From the NCBI GenBank assembly GCA_036873135.1, contig JAPTYO010000003.1, forward strand, positions 25,940,001 to 26,004,000: DNA of 64,000 nucleotides, given 5' to 3'. Both the position numbers and the translations under genes were made by a program. Each line of letters opens with the position of its first letter. Position 1 is the first letter of the stretch. Source of the DNA: Clarkia xantiana subsp. parviflora (lineage: Eukaryota; Streptophyta; Magnoliopsida; Myrtales; Onagraceae). This document shows positions 11,588 to 23,811 of the stretch, piece after piece. The notes under the pieces were generated by a model, which worked only from the letters and a program-made list of their open reading frames with translations, made no database searches and had not been told where the DNA came from.

Positions 11588-11752
11588 GTTTTTGGTGTCG
11601 TATGTTTACATTTCGTAGACTTTTGGTGCATCCGTTAATTAACGGTTAAATCTGACCGTTAAATATTTTATTTTGTTTAATTTGGTCCTCAAATTTATAC
11701 ACCTAACTTTTAAATTTTGCAATTAGTCCCTAAAAAAACCAAACCATAATAC

Positions 11753-12609
11753 TAGGCCTGTCAACGGGTCACAACTCGTGACCCGTGACCCGCGGGTCAC
11801 CGACCATCTGACCCGTGATTGACCCGGGGGTCACCACGGGTCAGGGGTCGCAGACCCGTACCCGGGGTCACGGGTCACGGGTTGACCCGGGTCTGACCCG
11901 TGACCCGGGTCAAACATATGTGCTAGCAATTTTTTTTTTTTTTTTCACTACGTGCTGGATACGTAACGTAACCATTTCAGTAAATTATACGAAAATCTTA
12001 ATGGAGATAGCCATTTGTAGATACTTGAACTAAGGTAGCCATTTGATAATGTATTTGGTTAAAATGAAGTCGACTTAGTAGATTTCTTAGCTATAAGATC
12101 AGGCATAAATCTCAATATGACTATATGAGTCTATGACTAATTTAACCGTTGAGAAATCGATTTGTTATATAATTCAGATTTACTACAAATACAGAATGCT
12201 AATTATCCTTTGAATAGATTGCTAATTTCTTTAAAATATAATTTGGTAGTACAAGTTTCATATTTTTACAAATTGTTAGTTTCATTAGGATTTCTATTTA
12301 TAATTTGGACGAAATGGGTCACGTGATGAACAAAAATACGGAAAATTGCTAATTATGTTTGTGCAGTTAAGCAGTCTACTTGAAGTGTTTTAGAATTTAG
12401 AAATTTAGAATTAAATTTGAATTTAGGAATTAAAAAAAAAAACGATATTTACACGGGTCACGGGCCGGGTACGGGTCATTGCCCTAAACCCGTACCCGGC
12501 CCGGCCTCAACGGGTTGACCCGTAAATGACCCGTTGGCGTGTTTGGGGTCACCCGGACCCGACCCGTGAACGGGTCGTTTGCGGGTCGCGGGTAAATTTG
12601 ACAGCCCTA
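11753..12609. mobile_element. hAT-type foldback element with perfect 8-bp target duplication
   Basis: The 857-bp element has ends 'taggcctgtcaac' and 'tttgacagcccta', flanked by 'cataatac' at 11745-11752 and 12610-12617. Both arms are made of 'gggtcacgggt' and 'gacccgtgaccc' words, and the AT-rich middle (11940-12440) has no coding sequence. The TAGGnCTGTCAA end and 8-bp duplication point to hAT. Confidence 0.85.
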
Positions 12610-12834
12610 CATAATACCATCCATTGTTGTTAACTAATTTTTTAATATTATATAAAATATTAATAATTTGTTAAAATCTTAAAATTTAATTCATTATCTC
12701 CCTTATCTAAAATTCTAAATAACAAGAAATCATTTAAATTTAAATCAGAAAAGTCTACACTTTAATGGGTAATGAAGGCCAGTAATAAGAAGCAGGAAGA
12801 AAAATACACTCAGCCACAATATCATAAAAATTTT

Positions 12835-13520
12835 CACGTAAATGGAGAGGGTCATGTGGTAAGGTCTCAGGAAACACGTCAGCAAATTCCTACGGCAAAA
12901 ATTGAATTCCGGCCGGCACTACTTTCTTGTCATGAAAGACAAATGAAAAAGTATTTGAATGATCACCGTGCTGCACATCAAGATCATATTGCCATGGGCG
13001 GTCAAGAAGTAAATTACAAGTATCCATAGGAACCATCGTAAGACCCGAGTTTCCAACAGCCGGGTCTGAAATCACATTCTCACAGCTACCTGAATCAGTT
13101 GTGAAATTGATATCCCCAGTGATGCTCACTCAATTCATAGTCGTCATTGTAATCATCATAAACATGATTATTAAAAATAACAGAATCTACCTCGACATCA
13201 TCATAAATAGGATTATCGAAATGGTTCACATCTAAGGCGGTCTCTCCATCACCTCTTAAAAATCGAATTAACGTTGATGTTCTACGATTTGTTGTTTTAT
13301 GAATTGACGTAGTCGTGTTCTCCGTTCTGTCGCAGTTCTTCAATCGAACGCCACAATTCTTTCTTTTCTGCAGCCTGTAGACGTCTTCGGGGTAGTATCG
13401 CGCAGGACCGAATAGCTCTAATACCAATCTGATGTAGCATGATAGAGATAAGAAACACATAAATTCGTTCACCAATTTTTTCATCTCATGTATTATTACG
13501 AACAATTTTTTTTTTTTCAT
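12835..13520 (-). pseudogene. Ty3/Gypsy remnant (PBS, leader, protease, start of RT)
   Basis: On the minus strand, 'ttggtattagagctattcgg' near 13420 is a Met-tRNA-type primer site. After it come gag-like leader sequence, then a retropepsin C-terminal block (MVPMDTCNLLLDRPWQYDLD, with FSFVFHDKKV) at 12890-13060. The start of the reverse-transcriptase region (EFADVFPETLPHD) follows at about 12840-12890. The order is right for Gypsy, but most of gag and pol is deleted. LTR sequence probably begins to the right of 13433. Confidence 0.6.
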
Positions 13521-13755
13521 TTTCTTTCATATCAAGGTAAACATGAATTTATTTAATTGTTTCATCTTCATCATAGCAATTTTCCCGTACTATCATCTAC
13601 GAAGTAATGAAGTACTTATTTTCCGTCTCGCGTTTGGACATACTTTTTATTCGCAAACATTGATATGTATTAGATCAAGATGTTCGGTAAACCTCTTTCG
13701 ACTGAGTGAAATGAAGTCCGAGTAAGTTTCGCTTCAACGCAGACTTCACTGTTAT

Positions 13756-14430
13756 ATTCTTGATCTAATTTGAATTAAGGAATATGCTCCATGTTAAATA
13801 ACTTCCGCAAAGATTTGATATTAACATGTCTTAAATTATCGTGCCACAAAAACTGGTATGTTAGCACAAGAAGAAACATTCTTATTCATGTTACCTGTAA
13901 GCACTACGGCAACTACATAAAGCATACTTAGTTAGGCTCTACAACCATTACATAAAGAAACATTCTTATTCATTTGCAGCGTCCAAGAGATTCTCCTGGG
14001 CGGCGATTTTTTCGATCACTTCTGCCACCGTCATCTCCTTCCGCTTGTGCTTCAAGTAGCTTTTGAATACCTCTCAACTAGGGGGAAGTTTGTCAATAAT
14101 AACCGCCGCTTTAAATGGCTCGGTAAAATCCATCTGAGTATCTTGATACTCTTGAAGCAGATTCATCAAAACATTTACCTGCTCCAGACAGGATTTGTTA
14201 TCTACCATTTTGAAATCAAACAACCTTCTCGGAAGAAGTTTTTTCCTTTCAGCAACTTCAGACTCATATTTCTGATAGAGCGTAGTCCACAACTCCCTTA
14301 AAGTCGCTTTGTTGTAAAAACAATACACTGGGGTTACTTATTCAGTTACCGCATTCTACGCTTCCACCGGCAGACTCAAATTGCCAGAGGTGGGGACAAT
14401 ATCATTGTTATTGTTGGGATCCATCTGAAC
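13756..14430 (-). pseudogene. Copia gag and GAG-pre-integrase fragments
   Basis: A gag start reads MDPNNNNDIVPTSGNLSLP near 14422. It continues through a stop-containing stretch into LRELWTTLYQKYESE and LMNLLQEYQDTQMDFTEPFK (14074-14328). Further left, 13760-13935 reads LWHDNLRHVNIKSLRKL, the GAG-pre-integrase motif. The intervening zinc knuckle and protease are missing. The region is a deleted Copia internal part lying downstream of the LTR at 15.6 kb. Confidence 0.65.
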
Positions 14431-15121
14431 ACGACAAAAATAACATTAGTTTTTCGTAGGAAAACATGTTTCAGAAAATAATTATAACCCCGATTCATTC
14501 TAACAATAAAAAATTACCTTAAGACTGTTAGCAATGTTCATGGTCTAATCTGCAAAGTACCAAAATTGAGGGATCAACTTGGAATTTTCTGAAACTTCAA
14601 AGACTAAAATTCAATTAGTCAAATTTAGGTACTTAAAAGTAATTATACCAATTAACATGCAAGATATAGGCAACACCAAACTTATACGTAACATTGACAC
14701 AATAAACATATACGTATTTTTATACTGAGGCACAGTCTCCTTAAGGCAATTTCGCCCCTCCTCATCCTCAGGTTATGCAAATGAGTTTATACTATGGGCG
14801 ATCATCTCCCAGAATTCAACAGTGTCGTCAAATCGTGTTATGCAAGAAACACGTTCGACCGAACCGAACTCAATACCTGAACACAACATGATTTCAAAGA
14901 TGCCGACGACGACAGAATTTATATGTAATACGCAATAGATAAATTGCTGCAGCTAAATAATAGAAGCAGTAAAGCAGAACAGAAACAACAACAACAAGCA
15001 GCTAGTTACGTTCGGAGCAACAACACGTATGAACAGCAGATACGGAAGCAGCAGGACCTGCCGATGGAGACGCATACAAAAGAGAAAACTGAGAGAGTTT
15101 TTTTTTTTTTTTTTTTTTTTT

Positions 15122-15646
15122 CCCGGGTGTGTTAATTAGAAATATGAGGGAAAGTGGCTTCTATTTATAGTGATCATTGTTGAATTCTGCATTAATGAAG
15201 TGATTAATTCGGGTAATTAATCATCTGCAATTGTTACTTCAATAATGGCAACTACTACAAAATGCAGACAGTATCTGATGGTTCATTGAACCTGGACAGA
15301 CCAGAGACCGGTTCAGCAAAATCCGACCCGCATAAGGCAAGCATTTCTGGACCGACATTCGTGTACGCACGTCGCGAACGCGCACACAAGCCAAGCTTAA
15401 CGGGGTGGATATTCGATCCACTCGACTGCACCCCCATGCGCGTGTGGAGAGAACCTTTCATCTTGTAAGTTGTTACAACAATAACAAGTTGTCCACTATA
15501 TATACTAGAAGAAATAACCAAAATTGGCCGGTGAGGGACTAAAGAGTGAGTGTAAACTCACATCAACCATGCAAAGCCATTCACACTATGCTTGGGCTGA
15601 AATATAATTAAGGCAAAGACCAATAATTTCACCCCAAGTCCAACAA
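15122..15646 (-). repeat. Copia LTR copy 1
   Basis: On the minus strand it begins 'tgttggacttggggtgaaat' at 15646, directly after a purine tract ('gtgggggat'). It is nearly the same over about 520 bp as 16584-17097, and both copies stop at a long poly(T) run on the plus strand. Sequence left of the poly(T), to about 14540, may be the rest of this LTR. Confidence 0.65.
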
Positions 15647-16542
15647 TCCCCCACATGAATGGAAATTAGAAACCTAACGGTAGCTCTAGACTCGAAAGCT
15701 GTGTTCAACAGTCAATACCTGCAAATGATAGATGTGGGTAACCCATTGAATCTATCCATTGAAAGATCATGCCTTCTCTACTGACTGGTTGGTAGACGCG
15801 ATGTCCTTGAATCGACTCGTTGGTGTAAATGACGACATAACACACACAGTATTTTCCTAGTATAGTTCGGTTCACGCCCTGTGATCCCTAGGCCCTAGAT
15901 CACTCGCCTGATTCTGCAAGCATTTCTGAATTGCGCCTTTAACAATTCCTTTCGAAGCGGCCCCACTTCTCACTCGCATACGTGATTCTTATGTCTCAAG
16001 AGCATTATCACGACTCTGAATTCTCTTTACAAATCATTAAAAGCTTTGCTTAACATGTGATTTCAATTAGGTAATTTGAATTACTGTGCTCGATTTAACC
16101 GAAGCTTGAAGATCAACTAAGGTAAAAGCTTAACCTCATCTCCATCACTGTTTGCATCATAGGAATGGGCTCGGGGTTTGACCCCCACATTGACCACACT
16201 CACTCTTGTGATTAGGTTGTCCCATTGAACCAAGTTCTTGGGATCTCCAGTCATTATGGTTGAGTTTTCTTTCTCAAGAGTATTTCCTACACGGGCTTTA
16301 GCCCAATTCCTTTCGATGCTTGGCCAAATAACTCTCTGTTTAACCCTTTGGTTAGCGGATCCGCAATATTATCAACCGATCTCGTAAAGTCGATCGTGAT
16401 AATTTCGGTAGAGAGTAATTGTCTAATGGAATTATGTCTTCGATGGATACGTCTAAACATTCCATTATACAAGATATACTGTGTTATACCGATTGATTAT
16501 CGCAACTTTGCTTCAATGTTATCAAACCAACAAAGTCCTCAG

Positions 16543-16545
<3 letters not shown>
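15647..16545 (-). pseudogene. Copia RNase H end and long 3' spacer
   Basis: At 16287-16472 the minus strand reads MFRRIHRRHNSIRQLLSTE and VDNIADPLTKGLNRELFG, the end of a Copia RNase H region. The rest to 15647 is an untranslated 3' spacer. Its words ('agtcattatggttgag', 'gtcccattgaaccaagttct') are found in the opposite orientation at 47200-47340. A polypurine tract at 15647-15655 precedes the LTR. Confidence 0.65.
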
Positions 16546-16583
<38 letters not shown>

Positions 16584-17097
16584 CGGATGTGTTAATTAGA
16601 AATATGAGGGAAAGTGGCTTCCATTTATAGTGATCATTGCTGAATTCTGCATTAATGAAGTGATTAATTCAGGTAATTAGTCATATGCAATTATTACTTC
16701 AATAATGACATCTACTACAGAATGCAGACAGTCTTTGCTAGTTCATGGAACCTGGACAGACCAGAGACTGGTTCAGCAAAACCCGATCTGCGCAAGGCAA
16801 GCATTTTTGGAGCGACATTCGTATACACACGTTGGGGACGCGCACACAAGCCAAGCTTACCGGGGTGGGTATTTGATCCACTCGATAGCACCCCATGCGC
16901 GCGGGAGAGAGTCTTTCATCTAGTAAGTTGTTACAACTATAACAAGTTTTCCACTATATACACTAGATGAAATAGCCAAAACACTGTGGGACTAAATAGT
17001 GAGTGTAAACTCACAGCAACCATCCAAAGCCATTCACACTATGCTTGGGCTGAAATGTAATTAAGGCAAAGCCCAATAATTTCACCTAAGTCCAACA
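16546..17097 (-). repeat. Copia LTR copy 2 plus long poly(T)
   Basis: This is a second copy of the 15.1-15.6 kb LTR, ending 'cctaagtccaaca' on the plus strand at 17097. Its left side begins with about 37 T residues (16546-16583). With copy 1 and the intervening RNase H end it forms an LTR-internal-LTR-gag order on the minus strand, as left by recombination between two elements. Confidence 0.65.
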
Positions 17098-17795
17098 AGA
17101 ATACCAAAAATTTAACGCATGGTTGATGAAAACTTCAATTTTTTTTTTTCATTAATCAATAAACTACCTCTCAACGACGGCTAAATAGAGTTTGACCTAG
17201 AATAAAATACGAAATTAACAAATAAATCAAACGAAGCCCGAAAACTGACAAAAAGACCTAAAGAAACATAAATTGCTATTTTAACCCTCTAAACGAAGGA
17301 ATTTGGCAGAAAACCGTCAAACGCAATAATAAACTATGAATCTTGCTCAAATCACCGTTTCCACTTAAAAAACTATATACGCACGTCAAAATTCGATACT
17401 TCAAAATCTCCGACATCAGAAATTATCCATTTTGTAATAAGGGACATGAAGATTTGCAATTTAATTATTTTGGGTAGAAATATTTGAAATTGTGAAGAAC
17501 ATTTCTTACAAAATTTTGATATTCGTATGAGATATTCTGTAAAACTTAATAAAACCATTGTAAATCCTTGTAATGTATCAGAATAGTAAGTATTTCATTT
17601 GCAATTTGCTGAGTTTCTTAGAGTGTTTGGGACTCATCACTTTCCAAAAATAAATTAGCAAATTTGCAGAATTTACATAGGTAGAATGTAATTTTCCGAA
17701 AAATCAAATATGACTGTGCTCTGTAATTCTTTGTTTATCTGCATTGTGCTTAATGATTACACTTAGTATAGCAAGATGTAATTTTGGTATTGCAG

Positions 17796-18050
17796 GAGTA
17801 GAAATTAGTGAGAGATTTGCTTACTATGGAATTGCGGCTAACCTTATAAGCTACTTGACCGGGCCACTCGGTCAGTCGACGGTGGTGGCAGCAGAGAATG
17901 TTAATGTCTGGGACGGCATTGCCGCCCTGCTTCCTCTATTGGGTGGCTTTGTGGCTGATTCTTACCTCGGCCGGTACCGAACCATCATATCTGCCTCTAT
18001 TTTATACATCTTGGTTGGTCTCTCTTTTGCATATTTGATATTCCCCTGTA
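17796..18050 (+). pseudogene. NPF (NRT1/PTR) transporter exon 2 relic
   Basis: After an acceptor ('attgcag') the frame reads [70 protein letters not shown]. This is the second exon of NPF proton-coupled transporters, with the conserved ERFAYYG and ADSxLGRYRT motifs (closest in style to the NPF5 group). The frame is open. No first exon precedes it, and a minisatellite and a foldback replace exon 3, so it cannot encode a transporter alone. Confidence 0.75.
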
Positions 18051-18074
18051 TCTTGAGTTTATCTGCATTTTGTA

Positions 18075-18357
18075 TGACAAGCGCTTGTCTCAAAACGCTC
18101 AAAAGTACGTGTTTTTAGGAACTAACCTTTATCATATATAGCAAGAGATTAATTTTCACTTTTCGGGAGTGTTTGATTTGTTTGAAACATCAATTTACTG
18201 CCACGTTCTCAAAACGCTCAAATTTTGTGTTGTTTTTGTAACTAACCTTTATCATTATATAGCGATCGCCTTTCGGGAATGTTTGATTTGCCTAAAACAT
18301 CAATCACGGTGTCTCATAATGCTCAAAGTTCGTGTTTTTTTTGTAGTTAACCTTTAG
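18075..18357 (+). repeat. NPF-intron minisatellite, short array
   Basis: About three degenerate units of roughly 90-110 bp carry 'ctcaaaacgctcaaa', 'taacctttatcat', 'tatatagcga' and 'gtttgatttg'. The same unit is expanded at 54950-55550 beside another NPF relic, in the intron following exon 2. Confidence 0.65.
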
Positions 18358-18668
18358 GGTTAATAGGTCTTTTGGTCCATGATGTTTGACTATTTTTGAG
18401 TTTTGGTCCATGATGTTTTTTTTTCCTAGTTTTGGTACCATATGTTTGCAGATTTTTTTTCTAGTTTTGGTCCGATCGTTACATTCCGTCCATTTTTTGA
18501 CATGTACAAGTCACGTGATCCACCTAAACTTTCAATTTAGTCCCTCTAATACTTTCCTAACTTTTTTTTTTGTTTAATTTAGGCCCGAAGTTTCAAAAAT
18601 TCAATTGGACATATTGTCCAATTGGGGTCAATTTTGAAACTTCGGGTCTAAATTGAACAAAAAAAAGG
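18357..18668. mobile_element. Truncated GGGTTAA-type foldback
   Basis: It starts 'gggttaataggtcttttggt' and contains 'gtcacgtgatccacctaaac' and 'tttaggcccgaagtttc', with an inverted core ('gaagtttcaaaaatt' and its complement) at 18580-18655. The right arm is cut off after about 18668. 18669-19169 is the TNL-A upstream region. Confidence 0.55.
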
Positions 18669-19169
18669 TTATCTCACATTACAGCTCACGTTACTTGTAA
18701 TCCCACGTTACGTCCATCCAAACGCCACCTAAGTCAATAATTGTCCACACTGGTTCGAGTGTTCGACCAGAACCACATGTTTTACCAAACGGTAAAAATC
18801 GGAACAACTGTCTAAAACAGGATCAAATCTATGATGATTTTTCATGTTTTTTGTTAATTTGTTTTTTGGAATTAATTAGTTAAACTCAGTCAACTCTGAG
18901 TGAATAATTCATCGGTTCAAGAGGGGTGGTAAAAAAAAAATGCCGACACCATCTGCTATCTGTTCACATTATTACTTTGCTTTTTTTTAAAAAAATAAAA
19001 TAAAAAATAAAGCTTTGCCTTTATTAATTATATATTTGCGAATTAAAAAAGAAATTGTCGACCACTTGCTAAAGCCACTTTTTTCTTTCCGACTCTTATC
19101 AACATAACATACTGTCCTTGAAAGTTATACAGAGCAGAAGAGAGTGATTTTCAAAGTTTGAGCAGAGAA

Positions 19170-22100
19170 ATGAATTCTAATGGTGATTTTACTGGTGACT
19201 ACGAGGTGTTCTTAAGCTTCAGAGGAAAGGATACTCGTCAAGGATTTACAGATATCCTTTACGAGTACATGACTTCAGCCGATATCCGTGTTTTCAGAGA
19301 TGACGATGAACTTGCTATTGGGGATAAGATTGATTCCATCCTTGAAGCTATAGACAGCTCCAAAATCTGTATACCCATTTTCTCTCCGAACTTTGCAGAG
19401 AGCAAATGGTGTCTCCGTGAAATTACTCGTATGGTGGAGCTGAAGAAGATGATTGTTCCAGTTTTCTACAAGGTGTCTCCTGATGATGTTAAGCTTAAAG
19501 AGAAATCAGTTTACGCTGATGACTTTAGGAAGCTCGATCAGAATCATGGAGATCTTGTAGAGATTGATAAGTGGAAGAAATCTCTCAGGGAAGCTGCTTC
19601 AAAAAAGGGAAGACAATTAGGGTATAAGAGGTATGTAGATCTAATCTCTTTATATGAATGTCCAACTCTTCCATTTATCTTCATAAACTTTTCTTTTCTT
19701 TTCTTTCCTTGATCAGATCAGATTATATTGTTAGTTTCTAATTACAACTTTTAATTTTATTCTACTGTAAAATGCTTAAAATTTGATGCTTTTATATATT
19801 TATATATATGCAGCTATACCCAATTTTGTAAGGAACTCGTAAATGAAGTTCTATCAAAATTGGGGCCAAGAACAAGGTTGGACATCGATCACTTTGTTGG
19901 AGACACTAATAAAGCAGCAGTAATAAGATTGTTGGACATGGCCGGGTCATCAACTCAAGAAGTCATTTATGTTGGAATTCATGGCATGGGCGGAGTCGGT
20001 AAAACGACTCTTACTAAGCTCATTTACAATGAATTTTCTTCTAACTTTGAATACCGTGGCTTTCTTCCGGATATTCGAGAATTTTCGCTAAATAAACGAG
20101 TTGATGATCTTCCAACATATTTGTATAAGCATCTTCAACCTAAACCTCTCACAAAGTTCAGTCAGTCCGAACAAATTTCAAATTTTTTCAGGAATAAGAA
20201 AGTACTTCTAATTCTTGATGACGTTGATAACGATGAACAAATTAAGATGATTGCCCGGGAGCCTAGTTGGTTTGGTTCAGGAAGTAAGATAATCTTGACT
20301 TCCAGAGATACGAAAGTCTTTAAAGACTTCGAATCGGCAAGTGGATGTGACATTCAATACCTGGAGATGAATGAACTTGAACATGGCTGGTCACTCGAGC
20401 TCTTTAGTAGATGTACTTTCGGAAATACTTCACCTCCATCTTCATTCCGTGATCTTTCAGAGAATGTCGTTGCTTATGCTGGAGGGCTTCCTTTGGCAAT
20501 TACTGTAATTGCTAAATATCTGCGTAATCAAAAGGAAGTGGTATGGAAAGAAGTCATTCAAAAACTAAAGAAAAGTCCTTTTGCAGAAGTGAAGACTAGG
20601 TTATTGATAAGTTACGATTCATTAGAAGATGAACAAAAAGAGATATTTCTTGATATAGCTTGTTTCTTTAAAACTGTATATTTTACAGATATATCACTTG
20701 TGGATTCCGTGTGGGAAGCTTGTGAATTATACCCATCTGGGTCTCTTGGAGTTCTTCAATGTAGATCATTGGTAAAAATTATTAAGTTTGGTTTAGGAGA
20801 TAGGTTTGTTATAAAAATGCATGATCAACTTAGAGATTTGGGAAGAGATATTGTGAAAGCTAAAAGTGAAGACAATATTATGAAGCAAAGTAGGTTGTGG
20901 AAACACAACGAACTGGAGGAGCTAGTACTAAACTGTAAAGAGGTATGAATAAAGTGTATACAAATGCTATTGCTTTGTAACACAATAGTTTTAATTGGTT
21001 ATAATAATTATATTAATAGCCATACAATATGAATTCTTTTATCTGATTTTCAGAAGGAGAAAAATATGATTGAAGCACTCATTCTCAAGATGGTTTTGTT
21101 GGATGAAGATTTGGTTAGTTTTGATAACCTAAGGTGCCTTGTTGGGTCGAAGCTTATAGGGGATTTTTCCAATCTTTTTCCAAAGTTGAGATACTTGGAA
21201 TGTCGGGACATTTTCGAGGCTAGAAACTTGGCTCCTCCTAATTTAGTTATTCTTTACTTGGCTGGGAGTGACGTGGATGAGTATTGCGATGTATGGAGCC
21301 AAATACCGGTATGCATGTGATGCTACTTCATTTCTCATCCTATTGTGTAAAAAGTGAACGTAATATTCAAAATTGATTTTGAACTTTAGAATTACTAGTT
21401 CATCATGTGTTATTATCTAATTTAACAAAACTACAATAACAAGATTTTTAATCTGTTTTTGATTGTTACAGAAGTTGAAGAAATTGAAAAGTTTGAATCT
21501 CTCTTTCTGTCAGAAGCTACGAACAACACCTGTATTTCCCGAGAACATGCCTCTAGAGAGATTGGATCTAAGAGAATGCGGTGAATTGGAGTACATTGAT
21601 ACCTCCATCGGTAAATTACAGCACCTCACCAAATTGGATTTAGCGGGATGCAAGAATTTGAAGAAACTCCCCGAGTCATTTGGTGAATTGCATGCCTTGC
21701 GAGAATTGAATCTATCTGGAACGAATATCAGTTTGCCTAATTGCATTGGAAGATTGGAGAAACTCGAGAAGCTCGATTTGAGTGATAATCACCAGAAAAT
21801 GAAATTGACAAAGCCACCCTCTAGTGTGAAAGTGCTACATATCGAATGTGGTGGACTAAACAACGTCCCAGATCTTTCCAATCTACAAGATCTAACTTCT
21901 TTGTGGATAGGTGGTGCTAGATTAAACTTGTTGGGTTCGAACGGATCAACTTCATGCAAGTTGCAGGATCTAAACATGGGGTTCTTAAGCATGTCTAGAC
22001 TCCTTGTTCTTACTTTAAGGAGCTGTGTCATAACCAACAACATTCTCGATATTGGAGAAATGCAAAGTTTGACTTCTCTAACCATTGAATACTGTGCATC

Positions 22101-22473
22101 CTTAGTAAGTTTGGTAAATTTAGATAAGCTAAAACAGCTCAGGAAACTTTTGTTAGATACTTGTCCAAGACTTAGCCAGATTCCAGGACTCGGCAAACTG
22201 CAAGGGTTAAGTGAATTAACAATTAGCTATTGTGATTCCCTAGAGATGATAGATGATATTACAGGGTTGGATAAGCTTAAAGAACTTAATTTGATTTCTT
22301 GTCCGAAGTTGACCAAGATCACCGGCCTTGTCAACTTGAAAAGCTTGAGAATATTTAGTGTTGAAGGTTGCCTATCAACAGAGATATTGAAAGTTGCATC
22401 ACAACTGAAGAAACTACATGGTGTTGAGATTCGGAGAACGCCTGATTGGTATGAGATAATGTCTATGGGTTAA
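19170..22473 (+). CDS. TNL-A: TIR-NB-LRR resistance protein, C-terminus cut by a transposon
   Basis: Exons read as 19170-19630, 19814-20942, 21054-21308 and 21472-22473; GT-AG introns and phases agree. The product is 948 residues. I use the ATG at 19170; no in-frame ATG lies just upstream. The TIR domain is at residues 9-150 (DYEVFLSFRGKDTRQGFTD; SKWCLREI with the conserved glutamate). NB-ARC is at about 170-530: P-loop GMGGVGKTT, kinase-2 VLLILDDVD, RNBS-B GSGSKIILTSRD, GLPLA, LDIACFF and IKMHDQLRDLGRDIV. LRRs follow at about 560-930. It is a predicted intracellular immune receptor; the TIR is expected to act as an NADase. The last codons and the TAA come from a foldback element beginning at 22467, which removes about 50 residues and the terminal small exons seen in TNL-B and TNL-C. 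The 5' leader is almost the same as that of TNL-B. Confidence 0.9.
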
Positions 22474-23811
22474 AAGGTAATTTTCACACCACATGTTTGA
22501 CCGAATGCGACTTTTAGTATCAGATATTTGATTTTGTATATTTTTGGTACCGAACGTTTGAAAAAATGTGTCTTTTGGTACATCGGTTAGTTAGCCGTTA
22601 GTTTTGACCGTTAAATGACATGTGCAAGTCACGTGACCAACCCTAAACTTTTGATTTTGTTCAATTTTGTCCCTTAAATATATTCATAACTTTTATTTTG
22701 TTTAATTTAGTCATAAAACTTCGAATCGAACCCAATTGAACCAATCGAATTCAATTGACCTAGCCGGACCTAGCCTAGGCCCAACCCTGGGTCAAGGTCG
22801 CGGGACCTAGCCGACCCGGACCCAAGGTCGGACCTAGCCCTATTTGGGGTTTAGAGTCCAATTGACCTAGCCGGACCTAGCCTAGGGCTATGTCCGACTC
22901 TGGGTCCGGGTCGGTTGGGTCCCGCGACCCCGAACCAGGGTCGGACCTAGGCCTAGGATAGACCGGTTAGGTCAATTAGGTACGAGTAGTTCAAATGGGT
23001 TCGATTTTGAAGTTTTAGGATTAAACAAAATAGGGTTAAGTCCTTTTTTAGTCCTTGAATTTGTACAGTTTTTGTAATCTGGACCTCGATCTCTAATTTC
23101 ACGTGATTTGGTCCTCAAACTCATACTAACTATTTAATTTCGTCCTTTTGTTAAAAAAATCCGCTAATTTAAAGAATTTAACAATGTAAGGGCCGGTTTT
23201 ATCCTCAATAAAACCATTTTATCTATATAACATTATTAAACCGGTTATTATATAAAAAATAATAATAATTATAATTAAATAAAATAAATAGCGTAATTGA
23301 AGCAAGTGCAGGAAAAGCCAATTTAGCTATTTATTTTCTTCAATTATAATAATAATTATTTATTTATTTACATAATAACCGGTTTAATAATGTTAGTAGA
23401 TAAACTGGTTCTATTGAGGGTAAAATCGGATCTTTCCTTATTAAATCCTTTAAATTAACGGTTGTTTTAATAGAATGACGAAATTAAATAATTAGTGTGA
23501 ATTTGAGGACCAAATCACGTGTAATTAGAGGTCGAGGACCATTGTGAAAAATGTACAACTTCAAGGACCAAATAAGGATTTAACCCAACAAAATAAAAGT
23601 CATGGATATATTTGAGGGACTAAATTGAACAAAATCAAAAGTTTAGGGTCTGTCATGTGACTTGCACGTGTCAGTTAACGCCCAAAACTAACGGATGTAC
23701 CAAAAGCCACATTTTTTTCAAAAGTTTGATACCAAAAGTATACAGAACCAAACATTAGATACTAAAAGTCACATTCGGTAAAACATGTAGCGTAAAAAAT
23801 ACATTTAACCC
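22467..23811. mobile_element. Large Mutator-type foldback that truncates TNL-A
   Basis: The 1345-bp element starts 'gggttaaaaggtaattttca' and ends with the inverted 'ttttttacgctacatg'-type arm and 'taaccc'. Flanks are 'taatgtctat' (22457-22466) and 'taatgtcgat' (23812-23821), a 10-bp target duplication with one mismatch. The arms of about 270 bp pair well ('tttttggta', 'cttttggtacat', 'gtgcaagtcacgtgac'). The centre holds 'gacctagccggacctag' words. A second foldback is nested at 23033. Confidence 0.8.
23033..23586. mobile_element. Foldback nested in the foldback, 9-bp target duplication
   Basis: The 554-bp element starts 'gggttaagtccttttttagt' and ends with the inverted 'ataaggatttaaccc'. 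It is flanked by 'aacaaaata' at 23024-23032 and 23587-23595, a perfect 9-bp duplication. Long inverted arms ('cacgtgatttggtcctcaaa') meet in an AT-rich centre. Confidence 0.85.

Larger units (their letters stand above)
10137..11744. mobile_element. One arm of a GGGTTAAA-type foldback, split by a hAT insertion
   Basis: 10137-10215 and 11596-11744 read as one continuous arm once the hAT element is removed: 'ttggtgccatatgtttgac', 'gacttttggtgcatccgtta', 'taatttggtcctcaaattt'. The same words occur in order in the left arm of the 22467-23811 element. The partner arm is not found, so this copy is truncated. Confidence 0.5.

Noticed and set aside
19158..19169. Upstream in-frame start for TNL-A (and 28095 for TNL-B)
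   Set aside because: The codon there is TTG, not ATG; the first ATG is at 19170 (28107 in TNL-B).
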